Source: Ruminobacter amylophilus (lineage in GTDB: Bacteria > Pseudomonadota > Gammaproteobacteria > Enterobacterales > Succinivibrionaceae). From it: a stretch of DNA of 64,000 nt. Position 1 is the first letter of the stretch, and the number at the start of each line of letters is the position of its first letter. The stretch is from positions 1 through 64,000 of the forward strand of contig NZ_FOXF01000011.1 of the NCBI RefSeq assembly GCF_900115655.1, in the 5' to 3' direction. The notes under the pieces were generated by a model. That model was not told the DNA's origin and made no database searches. It was given only the letters and a program-made list of their open reading frames with translations. A program made the translations under genes and the position numbers. Shown here in pieces: positions 54,862 through 64,000 of this stretch.

Positions 54862-56262
54862 ATGATCTTTAATCCTTATCTTAACCTGAGATTTATTAAT
54901 CATCTTAATGAAGTTCATTACGTTCCTTTTTCCGCACCAGAGCTGTACTGGGCCACCCAGACCTGTCAGTCGGAGGTTCTGGCGTACACCGAACGTCTGT
55001 TAAGACAGGACAAGGTAAGTAATTACACGTCACTTAAAAATTATCTGATTTCCATAAGAGACACTGACGCATGGAAAATCGGAGCTTTCAAATTTTTCCA
55101 TCACTACAACAAGACACATCCGAATTCCATTTCCGGTTTAAGTCTCAAAAATGACTCCACCTCAATGGAAAAATTTATTGACGAACTGGAAATCAATCCG
55201 AACCTCGGTGATTACTATGAAGAATGCGGACATGACCCGCATCTGGCCCTGAAGTATTCCGTATCCAAAATCATCTGCGATGAAAGACGGCTCAACTGGA
55301 TGAACACCTTCTGTGACAAATTCTCCACCATACTTGATATCGCGGCTGACACGGGGATTGTTCTCAGTAATCTGACCAAACAGCTGGATCTTGTGGACAG
55401 TGCTTTCAGCATAGGAATCATCAACCAGGCAGAATACGACGACCTGCTTAAAATATGCGGTGAAAGAATCATCAAGATGTATTCATCATGGGGAGAATAC
55501 CTGGCCGCATCCCTGCTCTGCAAGCTTTACGACATCTGTCTCTCATCCGCAGAGGTGAAATACCTGCCCCGTCAGGCGCAGACGCTGCTTGACAGCTACT
55601 ATCTGTGCTGCAACAACGATCTCAATGACATTCTGACAGTACCGGGATGGGATGACGCGGATCTCAGGGATCTGAAGGAAGCTCTCAGACCTCTGGTAAA
55701 CGCAGAATCTCTTGATTCCCGCTGGAACAGCGCATGCAACAGAGAACTTGTATGTGTAAACAAGCTCACCGGCGGTTTCCGTCTGTTTGAAGAAAAATTT
55801 ATTCCCTACATCAGAGAACACCATCTGAATTTATTCATTAAGGAATCAGGTAAGTTTGACGAATTCATTCCCATCGTCGGTGGCAAGGATTTCAATATCT
55901 ACCTGAAGACGCTTCATCTTCCTCTGGTTGAAAATGAAGTTCCTCTCATGCTTTCAAAATTCGGACTTTTTACCAATCTGGGATTCTGGTCATTCGACGT
56001 ATCCCCTAATGCAGTATTCACGCAATGGCCTGAACATCTGACCGTTGATGCGGGAATTCCCGTGAACAAGGATTACGGACACATATCCATACCGTTCTAC
56101 ATCAGGGAACTTCGCTGTGATATCAATATCAGTCTTCCTCATCAGTACACCTGCAACAGTCTCTTTCTGAAGAAATCTCCAACGGAACAGGCTGAGTATA
56201 TTCGCAGGGAAACCGACGATCTGCAGACCTTTTTCAGCAGACTTCCGCAGTTCCTTAAATAA
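54862..56262 (+). CDS. Hypothetical protein, possible DUF1266
   Basis: A 466-residue soluble protein. The middle, LVDSAFSIGIINQAEYDDLLK followed by ICGERIIKMYSSWGEYLAASLLCKLY (about 178-222), resembles the DUF1266 (YbeU/YbeR) pattern of a G-x-I-x-x-x-E-A segment, then a helix ending in F/Y-x-S-W-x-E-Y/F. This is inference from memory of that family. Other segments (FAKFG, VNKDYGHISIPFYIREL) are unassigned. No membrane segments are visible. It starts about 30 bases after a GGAG box at 54843-54846, rather far off. Function unknown. Confidence 0.65.
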   Translation: MIFNPYLNLRFINHLNEVHYVPFSAPELYWATQTCQSEVLAYTERLLRQDKVSNYTSLKNYLISIRDTDAWKIGAFKFFHHYNKTHPNSISGLSLKNDSTSMEKFIDELEINPNLGDYYEECGHDPHLALKYSVSKIICDERRLNWMNTFCDKFSTILDIAADTGIVLSNLTKQLDLVDSAFSIGIINQAEYDDLLKICGERIIKMYSSWGEYLAASLLCKLYDICLSSAEVKYLPRQAQTLLDSYYLCCNNDLNDILTVPGWDDADLRDLKEALRPLVNAESLDSRWNSACNRELVCVNKLTGGFRLFEEKFIPYIREHHLNLFIKESGKFDEFIPIVGGKDFNIYLKTLHLPLVENEVPLMLSKFGLFTNLGFWSFDVSPNAVFTQWPEHLTVDAGIPVNKDYGHISIPFYIRELRCDINISLPHQYTCNSLFLKKSPTEQAEYIRRETDDLQTFFSRLPQFLK

Positions 56263-56287
56263 TATCCATTGTTACGGACATGTCATT

Positions 56288-56330
56288 AAAAAACTCCCCG
56301 GACATTCCGAATTTCATGTTCCAGAGAGTT
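56288..56330 (-). terminator. Terminator of the 232-residue TM2 gene
   Basis: On the minus strand GAACTC...GGAACAT pairs imperfectly with ATGTCC...GAGTT (56292-56305 with 56317-56331), followed by six T residues (complement of 56288-56293). Confidence 0.7.
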
Positions 56331-56372
56331 CTTTCACGCAGATTGTCAGATATTACCGCAGTTCCGGTACTT

Positions 56373-57071
56373 TTAAGGAGCTGTCAGAATAAAACCTTTT
56401 TTAAGAACGATGTAACCATCCCTGTCAGAATTCTGCATCATGGCCACAATGATTTCCCACCATGTGCAGACAAGCAGAACAAGTGCCGGAATAACCAGAA
56501 AACTTGCTAAACACATAACGAGGTAAACAATACCCATACCTATCTGGCCTGCATAGAACTTATGTACACCAAAAGCTCCAAGGAAAAATGCAAACAGGAT
56601 ATACGGAAGTTTCTGAACTCTTACAACTTCAGACCAGTTATAGATTCCCGTTCCGTTAGTACCGTTCAAACTGTTTCTGTATCTAATTCCGAGCTGACGC
56701 TCCTGAGCCTCATGAACCAGCTGCCGCATGAATTCATCAAGATTTGAGGTTATGTACGAATGAAGTGATGAAAAAGATATTCCTGCGTGTTCAGCAATAT
56801 CCCTGACCAGCTGACTGAGCTTTGCAGGATCATTCACTTCCTCCGCACTCAGTCTGGTTGATATGGGCCGGATGTCATGATTTATTCTCATACCGGACGG
56901 ATCAATATCCATGTGAACAGCAGACATGACTGCTCTGCTGAAAGAAAGATAAATCTGCAGCGCCCTCTTTCCTGAAGCCGGCATCAGAATGAATGCATAA
57001 CTGTCATCCTGAAAATCATAATCTGTGTTGAAATTGTACATTATCTCACTTGATTTTATTTCTACACGCAT
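56373..57071 (-). CDS. TM2-domain protein with N-terminal extension
   Basis: A 232-residue protein. The last 65 residues are a TM2 domain: KLPYILFAFFLGAFGVHKFYAGQ (about 161-183) with the conserved GxFGxHxFYxGxxxxGI element, then LVMCLASFLVIPALVLLVCTWWEII, then a short C-terminus. The first 155 residues are a soluble part, with EMYNFNTDYDF-type strands and a helical stretch (LSAEEVNDPAKLSQLVRDIAEHAG), of unknown fold. TM2 proteins are two-pass membrane proteins of unclear function. It is the first of three TM2 genes on the minus strand; no strong ribosome-binding site is visible. Confidence 0.8.
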   Translation of the reverse strand: MRVEIKSSEIMYNFNTDYDFQDDSYAFILMPASGKRALQIYLSFSRAVMSAVHMDIDPSGMRINHDIRPISTRLSAEEVNDPAKLSQLVRDIAEHAGISFSSLHSYITSNLDEFMRQLVHEAQERQLGIRYRNSLNGTNGTGIYNWSEVVRVQKLPYILFAFFLGAFGVHKFYAGQIGMGIVYLVMCLASFLVIPALVLLVCTWWEIIVAMMQNSDRDGYIVLKKGFILTAP

Positions 57072-57146
57072 AACAACCTCTCGGTAAAAAATCTTTCTTC
57101 ACTGCAGACATCAGAACACAGTATGATGAAAATCAGCACACAAATC

Positions 57147-57193
57147 AAAAAAAAACTTCAGCAAAATCATGCGAAGCTCGATTCTGCTGAAGT
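57147..57193 (-). terminator. Terminator of the 92-residue TM2 gene
   Basis: On the minus strand ACTTCAGCA pairs with TGCTGAAGT (57155-57163 with 57185-57193) around a loop with AATC...GATT; a run of eight or nine T follows (complement of 57147-57155). Confidence 0.85.
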
Positions 57194-57226
57194 TTTAATC
57201 AGAAAATAACTAATAATTCCCTGATT

Positions 57227-57505
57227 TTAAGCCTTGGTATTTACAAAACCGGCCTTAAGAGTAATACGGCCGTTTTCATCAGCATTTGCCATCGCAGCCA
57301 CAATGATTTCCCACCATACGCAGACAAGCAGAACAAGTCCCGGAATAACCAGAAAACTTGCTAAACACATAACGAGGTAAATAATACCCATACCGGTCTG
57401 GCCTGCATAGAACTTATGTACACCCAAAGCTCCAAGGAAGAAAGCTAAAAGAATATAAATCAGTTTATCTACGGTAACAGTTTTAACATTTGCTGAATCA
57501 GTCAT
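57227..57505 (-). CDS. TM2-domain protein (minimal)
   Basis: A 92-residue protein that is almost only a TM2 domain: KLIYILLAFFLGALGVHKFYAGQTGMGIIYLVMCLASFLV is its core (given by residues 14-52), with the same hydrophobic loop order as its two neighbours. The N-terminus (MTDSANVKTVTVD) is short and soluble. C-terminus NADENGRITLKAGFVNTKA nearly repeats that of the 269-residue protein downstream on the strand map (KTDEKGRITLKAGFINTRA), showing recent common origin. GGTG precedes the ATG. A terminator follows. Confidence 0.85.
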   Translation of the reverse strand: MTDSANVKTVTVDKLIYILLAFFLGALGVHKFYAGQTGMGIIYLVMCLASFLVIPGLVLLVCVWWEIIVAAMANADENGRITLKAGFVNTKA

Positions 57506-57720
57506 AATTTCACCTTTTTAATATTTTATTAACAATTGCGACTCAAGTATATATTTATCGTTATCAATAAACATTTATATTTGCTTATACTGCATCTTTA
57601 TTTGTAATATTGTTCACATATTTATATATTTTTACATAAAAATACAGAATCACTTTTTCACTGTGAACAAAAATTCTATTTATTAAGTTTTCAGAAACAG
57701 TTGCCAGAGTCTTTTAAAAA

Positions 57721-58530
57721 TCACGCTCTGGTATTTATAAAACCGGCTTTAAGCGTTATTCGTCCTTTTTCATCAGTTTTAGCCAGCAATGCCTCAATTA
57801 TTTCCCACCATACGCAAACCATAAGAATCAGTACCGGAATAACCAGAAAACTCGTAAGACACATCAGCAGATAGATAATTCCGTACCCAACCTGCCCGGC
57901 ATAGAACTTGTGCACACCAAAGCTGCCAACAAAGAACGCCATTACCAGATAACCTATTTTGTCCACACGGACTGTGTTTCCGGCATAAAAACCTGACGAT
58001 GAATTTCTGGTCACATGCGGAGGAGGTGTTACGGCCACCTGCAGATTATTGCTTAATGATGAATTTACATATGCAGCAATCTGTCTTTCAATTACGTTCA
58101 CAGCCATTTCATATGAACTGCCGTTCGGAAGAACAGGAAATGAGGTTCCCTGATTATAAAGTGCGGTACCGAAAAATTTTATAAAGGAGATATTAAAACG
58201 ATGATCATAGGTTATCAGAAGTTCAGCAGCCTGTTTTAAAGCTTCTTCCTGGAACGGAACATCCTCGCCGGGACGAAGACAGGCATCCTTTGCGGTAGTT
58301 ACCTGATAAGAAAAGAAAACAGTACAGATATACATATACTGCTCATGAGAAAACACCCCCTGAACATACAGTCCGGCAGCAGCAAATCTTCTGGCATACG
58401 CATAAGCCATTCTGACCAGCGGTGACAGTTCCGGTATATTAAGGGCTCCAAGATCATCACTTATGTTGCCGAAAATTCCGCACGCAAGATTGTGAGTTTT
58501 ACAAACCGCGTCAATCAGTCTCTGTTCCAT
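57721..58530 (-). CDS. TM2-domain protein with N-terminal helical domain
   Basis: A 269-residue protein. The C-terminal 85 residues are a TM2 domain (GYLVMAFFVGSFGVHKFYAGQVGYGIIYLLMCLTSFLV) ending in the shared KTDEKGRITLKAGF tail. The first 170 residues are soluble and mostly helical, with LAYAYARRFAAAGLYVQG and a Cys-containing YICTVFFSYQVTT element, and end in a Ser/Asn/Pro linker. The ATG at 58530 has AGGAGG five bases upstream; the frame extends seven codons further to GTG 58551. Function unknown. Confidence 0.82.
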   Translation of the reverse strand: MEQRLIDAVCKTHNLACGIFGNISDDLGALNIPELSPLVRMAYAYARRFAAAGLYVQGVFSHEQYMYICTVFFSYQVTTAKDACLRPGEDVPFQEEALKQAAELLITYDHRFNISFIKFFGTALYNQGTSFPVLPNGSSYEMAVNVIERQIAAYVNSSLSNNLQVAVTPPPHVTRNSSSGFYAGNTVRVDKIGYLVMAFFVGSFGVHKFYAGQVGYGIIYLLMCLTSFLVIPVLILMVCVWWEIIEALLAKTDEKGRITLKAGFINTRA

Positions 58531-58694
58531 GTTTTCCTCCTGAAATATCACGTTAAGAATTATGCTTTAAGTATATATTTAATCATCTGACTTGCAACTG
58601 AATCTGCCTGCTGTAATTCACCTTTTTTGCAAAGTGTGCCGGATTATGCTGTAAAGATTCGGATTCTGCAGTCCGCATCGGGAAGTACACAGAA

Positions 58695-58732
58695 GAACAC
58701 CGTTACCAATCCTATAACCGGTAACGGTGTTC
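58695..58732. terminator. 13-base palindrome downstream of dsbB
   Basis: GAACACCGTTACC (58695-58707) pairs perfectly with GGTAACGGTGTTC (58720-58732) around a 12-base loop. No T run follows, so it may be a weak terminator or an RNA-stability hairpin 40 bases beyond the dsbB stop. Confidence 0.5.
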
Positions 58733-58772
58733 TCTAAAGGTTCACACTTAAGTATAGTCCTGATTACCGGAA

Positions 58773-59345
58773 CTATCCTCTTATTCTCAGATAAGTTCTG
58801 TGAGGAATAAATGAAAGCAGGGTAACCAGTCCGGCAACAGCAGTGTTGCACACGAAAATAATGATAATCCACTGAACCATGGTCAGACCTGCAAAATCCC
58901 AGGCGGCATCACCGCATACTCCGGTAGGAGCAAAAACTGAAGGAATCCATTCATCAAGTTTCATATATGACGGGAAGTTTGCATGAAAACCGCAGGTGGT
59001 TGTTGAAGCAAACGGATCAAGAAGAGACTTCTGATAATCTATTTCATATCCGCGGTGTTCAATGGATATCACCAGTCCCCACACTGATGAAACAAGCCAG
59101 ATCACACTTGAAAGAAGTCTTACCGGCATAAATCTCGGAATGGTAACACCGATAATGGCGGCTATGCCGAAAAACATGAAGCAGGCTCTTTCATACACAC
59201 ACTCAATACACGGATTGAGTTTCAGATAATACTGAAAATACAGACCGCATGCTTCATAAAAAATAAAGCCTAAAAAAAGCAGTCCCCAGAGAACTCTTGT
59301 ATGAGGAAACCAAATCTTCAGAAAAAAATCTTTTATAAGTTTCAT
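58773..59345 (-). CDS. dsbB: Disulfide bond formation protein DsbB
   Basis: Inner-membrane quinone-dependent oxidase of DsbA. The 190-residue protein has four hydrophobic segments and the two redox pairs: Cys46-x-x-Cys49 in LNPCIECVYERA (CxxC as in E. coli CVLC) and Cys118/Cys144 in the second periplasmic loop (FASTTTCGFHANFPSY and TGVCGDAAWDF). The loop EWIPSVF matches LDKWVPQVF of E. coli. The second pair is typical DsbB. It stands alone; dsbA is not in the window. Cys-rich exported proteins here (for example the amylase-like protein) could be clients. Confidence 0.93.
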   Translation of the reverse strand: MKLIKDFFLKIWFPHTRVLWGLLFLGFIFYEACGLYFQYYLKLNPCIECVYERACFMFFGIAAIIGVTIPRFMPVRLLSSVIWLVSSVWGLVISIEHRGYEIDYQKSLLDPFASTTTCGFHANFPSYMKLDEWIPSVFAPTGVCGDAAWDFAGLTMVQWIIIIFVCNTAVAGLVTLLSFIPHRTYLRIRG

Positions 59346-59800
59346 TATTCATTCCATTTTTACTGTGCAGGCCGACTATCAGACATTACTGCGGCTCAGA
59401 ACACCACAGCCTAACCGAATTTTATAACAAAGCCGGGGACAGCGGTATTTCTCTGCACTTTTTTACAGTCATTATGCTAACTTCATCTACATAAAAACAA
59501 ATTACAGCCCATAAAACACGCCATACATCCGTCATAAACGATACTGCATACTGCAATATCGTAAATATTGAAACAGCATTTTAACAGATATCAAACACAA
59601 TATTACTAAATGTTTATTATTTTTGTATTAAAAAATGTAAATTTCTCATTTTCAAAATAAAAAAAATATAAAGTGAGTTTTAATAAATCAGATGACCTAT
59701 AATCAGATTATGGATTTCAATGATTTTGTCAGCTGCATAAAATTATTTTGATTCCAATAAACAGTCCACTAACACCACTAACACAGTACAAGGAGTTGTT
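59346..59800. other. AT-rich divergent spacer between dsbB and sodB
   Basis: No gene is supported. TATAAT at 59698-59703 is a candidate -10 box for sodB about 100 bases before its start; no clear -35 is seen. The stretch 59560-59690 is almost entirely A/T. Confidence 0.45.
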
Positions 59801-60388
59801 ATGAGTCTATTTTTACCTAAACTCAAATATGAACTGGATGAATTGGAACCGTTCATTTCCGCCAGAACCATGGATTTCCACTACAACAAGCATTTCCAGA
59901 ATTACATCAATACCGCAAACACCCTGATTCAGGACACTGATTTTGCGGACAAGTCTCTCAAGGAAATCGTTCAGACCTCCATCGGACCAATCTTCAACAA
60001 TGCGGCTCAGGCATTCAACCATGAATTCTATTTCAACTGTCTGTGTCCTAAAGGCAAGGCAGTGCAGATACCATCCGCTCTTGCCGAAGCAATCAATGAC
60101 AATTTCGGCTCACTGGCCAACTTCGAGGAACAGTTCACAAAGAATGCCATCGGCAATTTCGGTTCCGGATGGACATGGCTGGTTCAGAATCCGGTAAGCC
60201 GCAAGCTCTCAATTGTAAACACCGGCAATGCCGCCACCCCGCTTACCGACGGCATGAGCGTTCTTCTCTGCATAGACGTATGGGAACATGCCTACTATCT
60301 GGATTACCAGAACCGTCGCAAGGACTATGTTCTTGAATTCTTTGACTATATTGACTGGGACTTTGTTGCTTCCAATCTGATTAAGTAA
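59801..60388 (+). CDS. sodB: Iron superoxide dismutase
   Basis: A 195-residue Fe-type superoxide dismutase that removes superoxide in the cytoplasm. The metal ligands are His27 (DFHYNKHF), His74 (AAQAFNHEFYF), Asp159 and His163 (CIDVWEHAYYLDYQN). The Fe-type marker Gln70 in AAQAFNH is present. Length and sequence match E. coli SodB (193), although residues 14-19 (ELEPFIS region) are typical too. AAGGAG lies nine bases before the ATG, a strong start. The gene stands alone with its own terminator; for an anaerobe it implies exposure to oxygen. Confidence 0.95.
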   Translation: MSLFLPKLKYELDELEPFISARTMDFHYNKHFQNYINTANTLIQDTDFADKSLKEIVQTSIGPIFNNAAQAFNHEFYFNCLCPKGKAVQIPSALAEAINDNFGSLANFEEQFTKNAIGNFGSGWTWLVQNPVSRKLSIVNTGNAATPLTDGMSVLLCIDVWEHAYYLDYQNRRKDYVLEFFDYIDWDFVASNLIK

Positions 60389-60425
60389 ATAAAATACCGG
60401 AAATTTTTATTTTTCCTGATTTTAT

Positions 60426-60453
60426 AAAAAGGAACAGCCTGCTGTTCCTTTTT
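60426..60453 (+). terminator. Terminator of sodB
   Basis: AAAAAGGAACAG pairs with CTGTTCCTTTTTT around a CCTG loop (60426-60453). Confidence 0.9.
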
Positions 60454-60601
60454 TACTAAATCTGAGATAACAGTGAAACGCTACTTTACGCGTAGATGTT
60501 CATTCTGCATGATGTAAGTCTTTTCATCTCATATCCATCAGTTTCACAATCATTCAAAAAATGATACTATTCACCATGTACGGAATGATTGATTAAGATT
60601 C

Positions 60602-61744
60602 ATGGTAATTACACATATGATCCCTCAGCTAATATACACTCTCATCCTGCTTGGAATAGCCGGCATATCCATACTGTTAAGCGTCATTGCATACTTTTAT
60701 TCCGATTCAGTTGTACCTTCTTTTTTGATTTTCTTAATAAGCTTCGCAGTCCTTTATCTGATTATCAGTTTATGGGATAAAAAGCGAGTAAAAGCACATG
60801 ATGAGAAAGTACATCAGACAGTGGAATCCATGAACAATGGAGATTATTACCGCAGTACCGGGTGGCAGAATGCATACAGGGAATACAAAAATACTCATCA
60901 GTTCACGGATACAGCAGGTTCCAGAATAACTAACCGTGTAAAAAGCTTCTATAAATATGCCTTTTCCAATCTGACCGGAGCCGCATTACTGACACTCATA
61001 ATCGTGATTTACCTGACAATGACCGGTCTTTTCGGTTCCATGTTTTCAGAATATCCTGAATGGTACTGCCGTCTCGCTCTAATACCGGGCCTGCCGGCAA
61101 TAATATACTATGCGTCTCTCAATATAATAGGTTTCGTCACTACCGTTCCATACAAGCAATGGAAAAACAAACAGCATTTTTCAAAAAGTTTTACCCTTGA
61201 TGATATAGAAAAACTGATGAATTCCGGTAAATACATCGCCGCTCACAACTCACTGATAATCTTCGGCAATAAACATGTGCTTCTGAGCAATCGTACCGGC
61301 ACCATTTTTCTGCCTTATGAAAATATCAGAGAAATAGGACAGGCTGTTCATGTCCGCCCTATGTATATAAGTACTTCACGTTACGGAAAAAAACGTTATG
61401 AAGGACTCGGCTATTCCAACAAATTAATTATCAGTTTTGTTACCGAGGAAGAAGATCTTGTTCCTCAATTCTGGAAACTGTCCCGTTCTGACTGGACGCA
61501 TTTTCTTGGCAAATATGAGGTCAGCGAATTATTTTCAGACGGAATTTCTGCTGATTTTGGCTCACCAGGATTCTCAACCGCATTCACTTTCAATACTTAT
61601 CAGATAAAAATGATCATTGATGAATTCGACAGAAGAGGCATTTTTCATCAGTCTGAACAGAAAGACATGACCTTATTCTTTGAGAATGAAGAACCTAGTC
61701 TCATCGACACTCTGAGCCACAGCAACATTTCGGATTTCTTTTAA
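60602..61744 (+). CDS. Hypothetical membrane protein
   Basis: A 380-residue protein with four hydrophobic segments: LIYTLILLGIAGISILLSVIAYF (about 10-32), FLIFLISFAVLYLIISLW (about 40-57), LLTLIIVIYLTMTGLF (about 131-146) and LALIPGLPAIIYYASLNIIGF (about 157-177). A soluble C-terminal domain of about 190 residues follows, with FTLDDIEKLMNSGKYIAAHN and VRPMYISTSRYGKKRYEGLGYSNKLIISFV. The region NSLIIFGNKHVLLSNRTGTIFLPYENIREI reads as beta strands and resembles the PH-like YcxB C-terminal domain, but I cannot confirm it. No strong ribosome-binding site; an ATG at 60617 is an alternative start. Confidence 0.7.
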   Translation: MVITHMIPQLIYTLILLGIAGISILLSVIAYFYSDSVVPSFLIFLISFAVLYLIISLWDKKRVKAHDEKVHQTVESMNNGDYYRSTGWQNAYREYKNTHQFTDTAGSRITNRVKSFYKYAFSNLTGAALLTLIIVIYLTMTGLFGSMFSEYPEWYCRLALIPGLPAIIYYASLNIIGFVTTVPYKQWKNKQHFSKSFTLDDIEKLMNSGKYIAAHNSLIIFGNKHVLLSNRTGTIFLPYENIREIGQAVHVRPMYISTSRYGKKRYEGLGYSNKLIISFVTEEEDLVPQFWKLSRSDWTHFLGKYEVSELFSDGISADFGSPGFSTAFTFNTYQIKMIIDEFDRRGIFHQSEQKDMTLFFENEEPSLIDTLSHSNISDFF

Positions 61745-61783
61745 AAATCCATCCTGCTGATTACATAATATTTTTCTGAACAT

Positions 61784-61819
61784 CAGACAAAGCATGACTG
61801 TCCGGTCATGCTTTGTCTG
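61784..61819. terminator. Strong hairpin downstream of the 380-residue gene
   Basis: CAGACAAAGCATGAC (61784-61798) pairs perfectly with GTCATGCTTTGTCTG (61805-61819) around a 6-base loop. It has no T run, so it is terminator-like in the plus direction only by stem strength. Confidence 0.6.
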
Positions 61820-61953
61820 TCTGATAAAACCAAAGTGCAGACCACCTCTTTCTGCAAACGTTTTCTCACCTTATCAGAGCTGAGAATACATCAAAAATGT
61901 GATAGAATACGCACGTTTATTTAATAATTGACTATTTTCGGGGTTATTTATTC

Positions 61954-63996
61954 ATGACTTCTACAGAAAAACCACTATTTGTAACATGTGCCCTGCCGTA
62001 TGCAAACGGCTCTATTCATTTAGGTCACATTCTCGAACACATTCAGGCTGATATTTACGTTCGTTTCCAGCGAATGCTCGGCCGTAAGGTATATTTTGTC
62101 TGTGCAGATGACCAGCACGGAAGTCCAATCATGCTCAAGGCACAGAAAATGGGCATAACTCCCGAAGCAATGATCGCTGAAGTGGAAAAGGAACATCACG
62201 CTGACTTTGCCGGCTTCAACATCACCTACGATAACTACTACCGCACCAACTCTCCTGAAAATCAGGAAATCTGCTGCAGCATGTTCAACAAGCTTAAGGA
62301 AAAGGGATATATCAAGACCCGTACCATTTCCCAGCTGTTCGATCCTGAAAAGAACATGTTCCTTCCGGACAGATTCGTAAAAGGAACCTGTCCTAAGTGC
62401 GGAGCAGCAGACCAGTACGGCGACAACTGCGAAGTATGCGGTGCAACCTATTCACCTACAGAATTAAAGGATGCCTATTCAACCATTTCAGGTGCCAAGC
62501 CTGTTCTCAGGGAATCCGAACATTACTTCTTCGATCTTCCTCAGTTCGAAGAATTTCTGAAGACCTGGACCAAGAGCGGCGTTCTTCAGGCTGAAATGAG
62601 CAACAAGCTTCAGGAATGGTTCGAACAGGGACTGCAGGAATGGGACATCAGCCGTGATGCGCCATATTTCGGATTTAAGATTCCGGGTACCGATGACAAG
62701 TATTTCTATGTATGGCTTGACGCTCCTGTAGGATATCTTGCCTCTCTCAAGAACCTTCTCGACAAACAGGGTATCAGCGTTTACGACATTATCGACAAGA
62801 AGAATGACACTGAAATCGTTCACTTCATCGGTAAGGACATTCTCTACTTCCACTCACTGTTCTGGCCGGCCACAATGGAAGGCTGCGGTTACAAGTCACC
62901 AAGCAAGATTTTTGTTCACGGTTACGTAACCGTAAACGGAGCAAAGATGAGTAAGTCAAAAGGTACCTTCATCAAGGCTTCAACATATCTCAAGCACTTC
63001 AATGCGGAATGTCTGAGATACTACTATGCCTCTAAGATGAACGGCAAGATTGACGACCTTGACTTCAACCTTGAAGACTTCGTAGCCAAGGTTAACTCAG
63101 ATATCGTTAACAAGATTGTAAACCTCGCTTCCAGAACCGCAGGCTTCGTAACCAAGAAGTTCAACGGCAGACTGGCAGATACAATTGCTGATCCTGAATT
63201 TCTGGCTAAATTCACAGCCATCAAGGATTCAGTTCGTGATGCCTACCTGAACAGAGAATACAGCCACGCCATCCGTGAAATCATGTCTCTGGCTGACCTT
63301 GCCAACAAGTATGTTGACGACAACGCTCCATGGGTTATTGCCAAGGATGAAAGCAAGCAGAAGGAACTTCTGGACATCTGTACCATGTCTCTGAACATGT
63401 ACAGAATTCTGATTACCTACCTCTCACCTATTCTTCCTGAATTAACCGAAAAGAGCGCCGACTTCCTGGCAACCGATTTATCATGGGACAGCATCGAAAC
63501 TCCACTGACCGGCTCTGAAATCAAACCGTTCAAGGCTCTGTTCACCAGAATCGACAGCAAGACCGTTGCTCAGATGATTGAAGATTCCAAGGAAGACATC
63601 AAGGCAGAACAGGCTCCTAAGGCAGAAAAGAAGCAGGCCAAGAAGGATGACGATGAAGCTCCTGCACAGATTACCATTGACGAATTCGCCAAGGTTGACA
63701 TGCGTGCCGCCAAGGTACTCGCATGCGAAGCCGTTCCTGAATCAAAGAAGCTTCTCCGTTTCGAACTTGATTTAGGCAACGGTGAAAAGCGTCAGATTTT
63801 CTCAGGCATCAAATCAGCCTACCAGAATCCTGAAGAACTTGTCGGCCGTTTTGTAATTGTTGTATACAATCTGGCTCCGCGCAAGATGAAATTCGGCGTA
63901 TCTGAAGGCATGATTCTCAGTGCCGGCTCCGGCGACAAGGATATATTCCTGTTAAGCGCTGACAGCGGTGTTAAACCAGGTGATCGTGTGATGTAA
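61954..63996 (+). CDS. metG: Methionyl-tRNA synthetase
   Basis: Charges tRNA-Met. The 680-residue product is complete (E. coli 677). The class I HIGH motif is HLGH at 22-25, the KMSKS motif at 331-335, and four zinc-binding Cys at 146, 149, 159 and 162 (CPKC...CEVC) lie in the connective domain. An Arg/Lys-rich linker ([11 protein letters not shown]) precedes the C-terminal tRNA-binding domain, which mediates dimerisation and ends [14 protein letters not shown] at 61903-61908 is a candidate -10 box. It is the last gene in the window. Confidence 0.97.
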   Translation: MTSTEKPLFVTCALPYANGSIHLGHILEHIQADIYVRFQRMLGRKVYFVCADDQHGSPIMLKAQKMGITPEAMIAEVEKEHHADFAGFNITYDNYYRTNSPENQEICCSMFNKLKEKGYIKTRTISQLFDPEKNMFLPDRFVKGTCPKCGAADQYGDNCEVCGATYSPTELKDAYSTISGAKPVLRESEHYFFDLPQFEEFLKTWTKSGVLQAEMSNKLQEWFEQGLQEWDISRDAPYFGFKIPGTDDKYFYVWLDAPVGYLASLKNLLDKQGISVYDIIDKKNDTEIVHFIGKDILYFHSLFWPATMEGCGYKSPSKIFVHGYVTVNGAKMSKSKGTFIKASTYLKHFNAECLRYYYASKMNGKIDDLDFNLEDFVAKVNSDIVNKIVNLASRTAGFVTKKFNGRLADTIADPEFLAKFTAIKDSVRDAYLNREYSHAIREIMSLADLANKYVDDNAPWVIAKDESKQKELLDICTMSLNMYRILITYLSPILPELTEKSADFLATDLSWDSIETPLTGSEIKPFKALFTRIDSKTVAQMIEDSKEDIKAEQAPKAEKKQAKKDDDEAPAQITIDEFAKVDMRAAKVLACEAVPESKKLLRFELDLGNGEKRQIFSGIKSAYQNPEELVGRFVIVVYNLAPRKMKFGVSEGMILSAGSGDKDIFLLSADSGVKPGDRVM

Positions 63997-64000
63997 TCCG

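Overview
The window looks like chromosomal DNA from a gammaproteobacterium. The his operon has the enteric order hisGDCBHAFI with a fused bifunctional hisB and a fused hisI, and HexR, NhaB, YidE-type transporter, DsbB, YebG, UmuD, Fe-superoxide dismutase, ClcA and MetG all resemble enteric proteins. Moderate-GC genes, very AT-rich spacers, a secreted GH13 protein and several Sel1-repeat proteins suggest an anaerobic, gut- or rumen-type member of Aeromonadales such as Succinivibrionaceae. That placement is inference from gene content, not a database result. I found no rRNA, tRNA or CRISPR array.

Layout. 1-0.9 kb: the 5' end of a possible transposase gene and an empty spacer. 0.9-5.7 kb: hexR, a large unknown gene with a possible DUF3320-like end, and a coupled GNAT/PhzF pair. 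5.9-13.4 kb: the histidine operon, preceded by a 16-codon leader peptide with five consecutive His codons and an attenuator. 13.6-24.5 kb: two small genes with structured leaders, clcA, pgsA, a Sel1-repeat lipoprotein, yebG, a zinc-ribbon membrane protein, an Fsr-like MFS transporter and an orphan umuD. 24.5-30.5 kb: the thiamine operon thiC-thiDE-thiS-thiG-thiH behind a TPP riboswitch. 30.8-38.4 kb: cell-envelope genes, namely a small lipoprotein, an exported GH13 protein and a 1382-residue membrane-anchored coiled-coil/Sel1 protein. 38.4-42.7 kb: a small accessory block with a zinc-ribbon protein, a small membrane protein and a phospholipase D-helicase fusion. 42.8-48.8 kb: metE with a long leader and two polytopic membrane proteins around a small unknown gene. 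48.8-64 kb: a YidE-type transporter, nhaB, exbB-exbD-tonB, a DUF1266-like protein, three TM2-domain proteins in a row, dsbB, sodB, an unknown membrane protein and metG, which ends four bases before the window edge.

The clearest functional units are histidine synthesis (attenuation by His-tRNA supply), thiamine synthesis (TPP-controlled) and the Ton energy-transducing operon. The observations most worth checking are: a HisIE protein whose HisE half lacks the catalytic Glu motif; a GH13 protein with Gln where the catalytic Glu is expected; the PLD-helicase block as a possible stand-alone defence or repair unit; the giant Sel1 protein; and unassigned structured leaders upstream of metE, between hisC and hisB, and upstream of the 74-residue gene at 13.8 kb.
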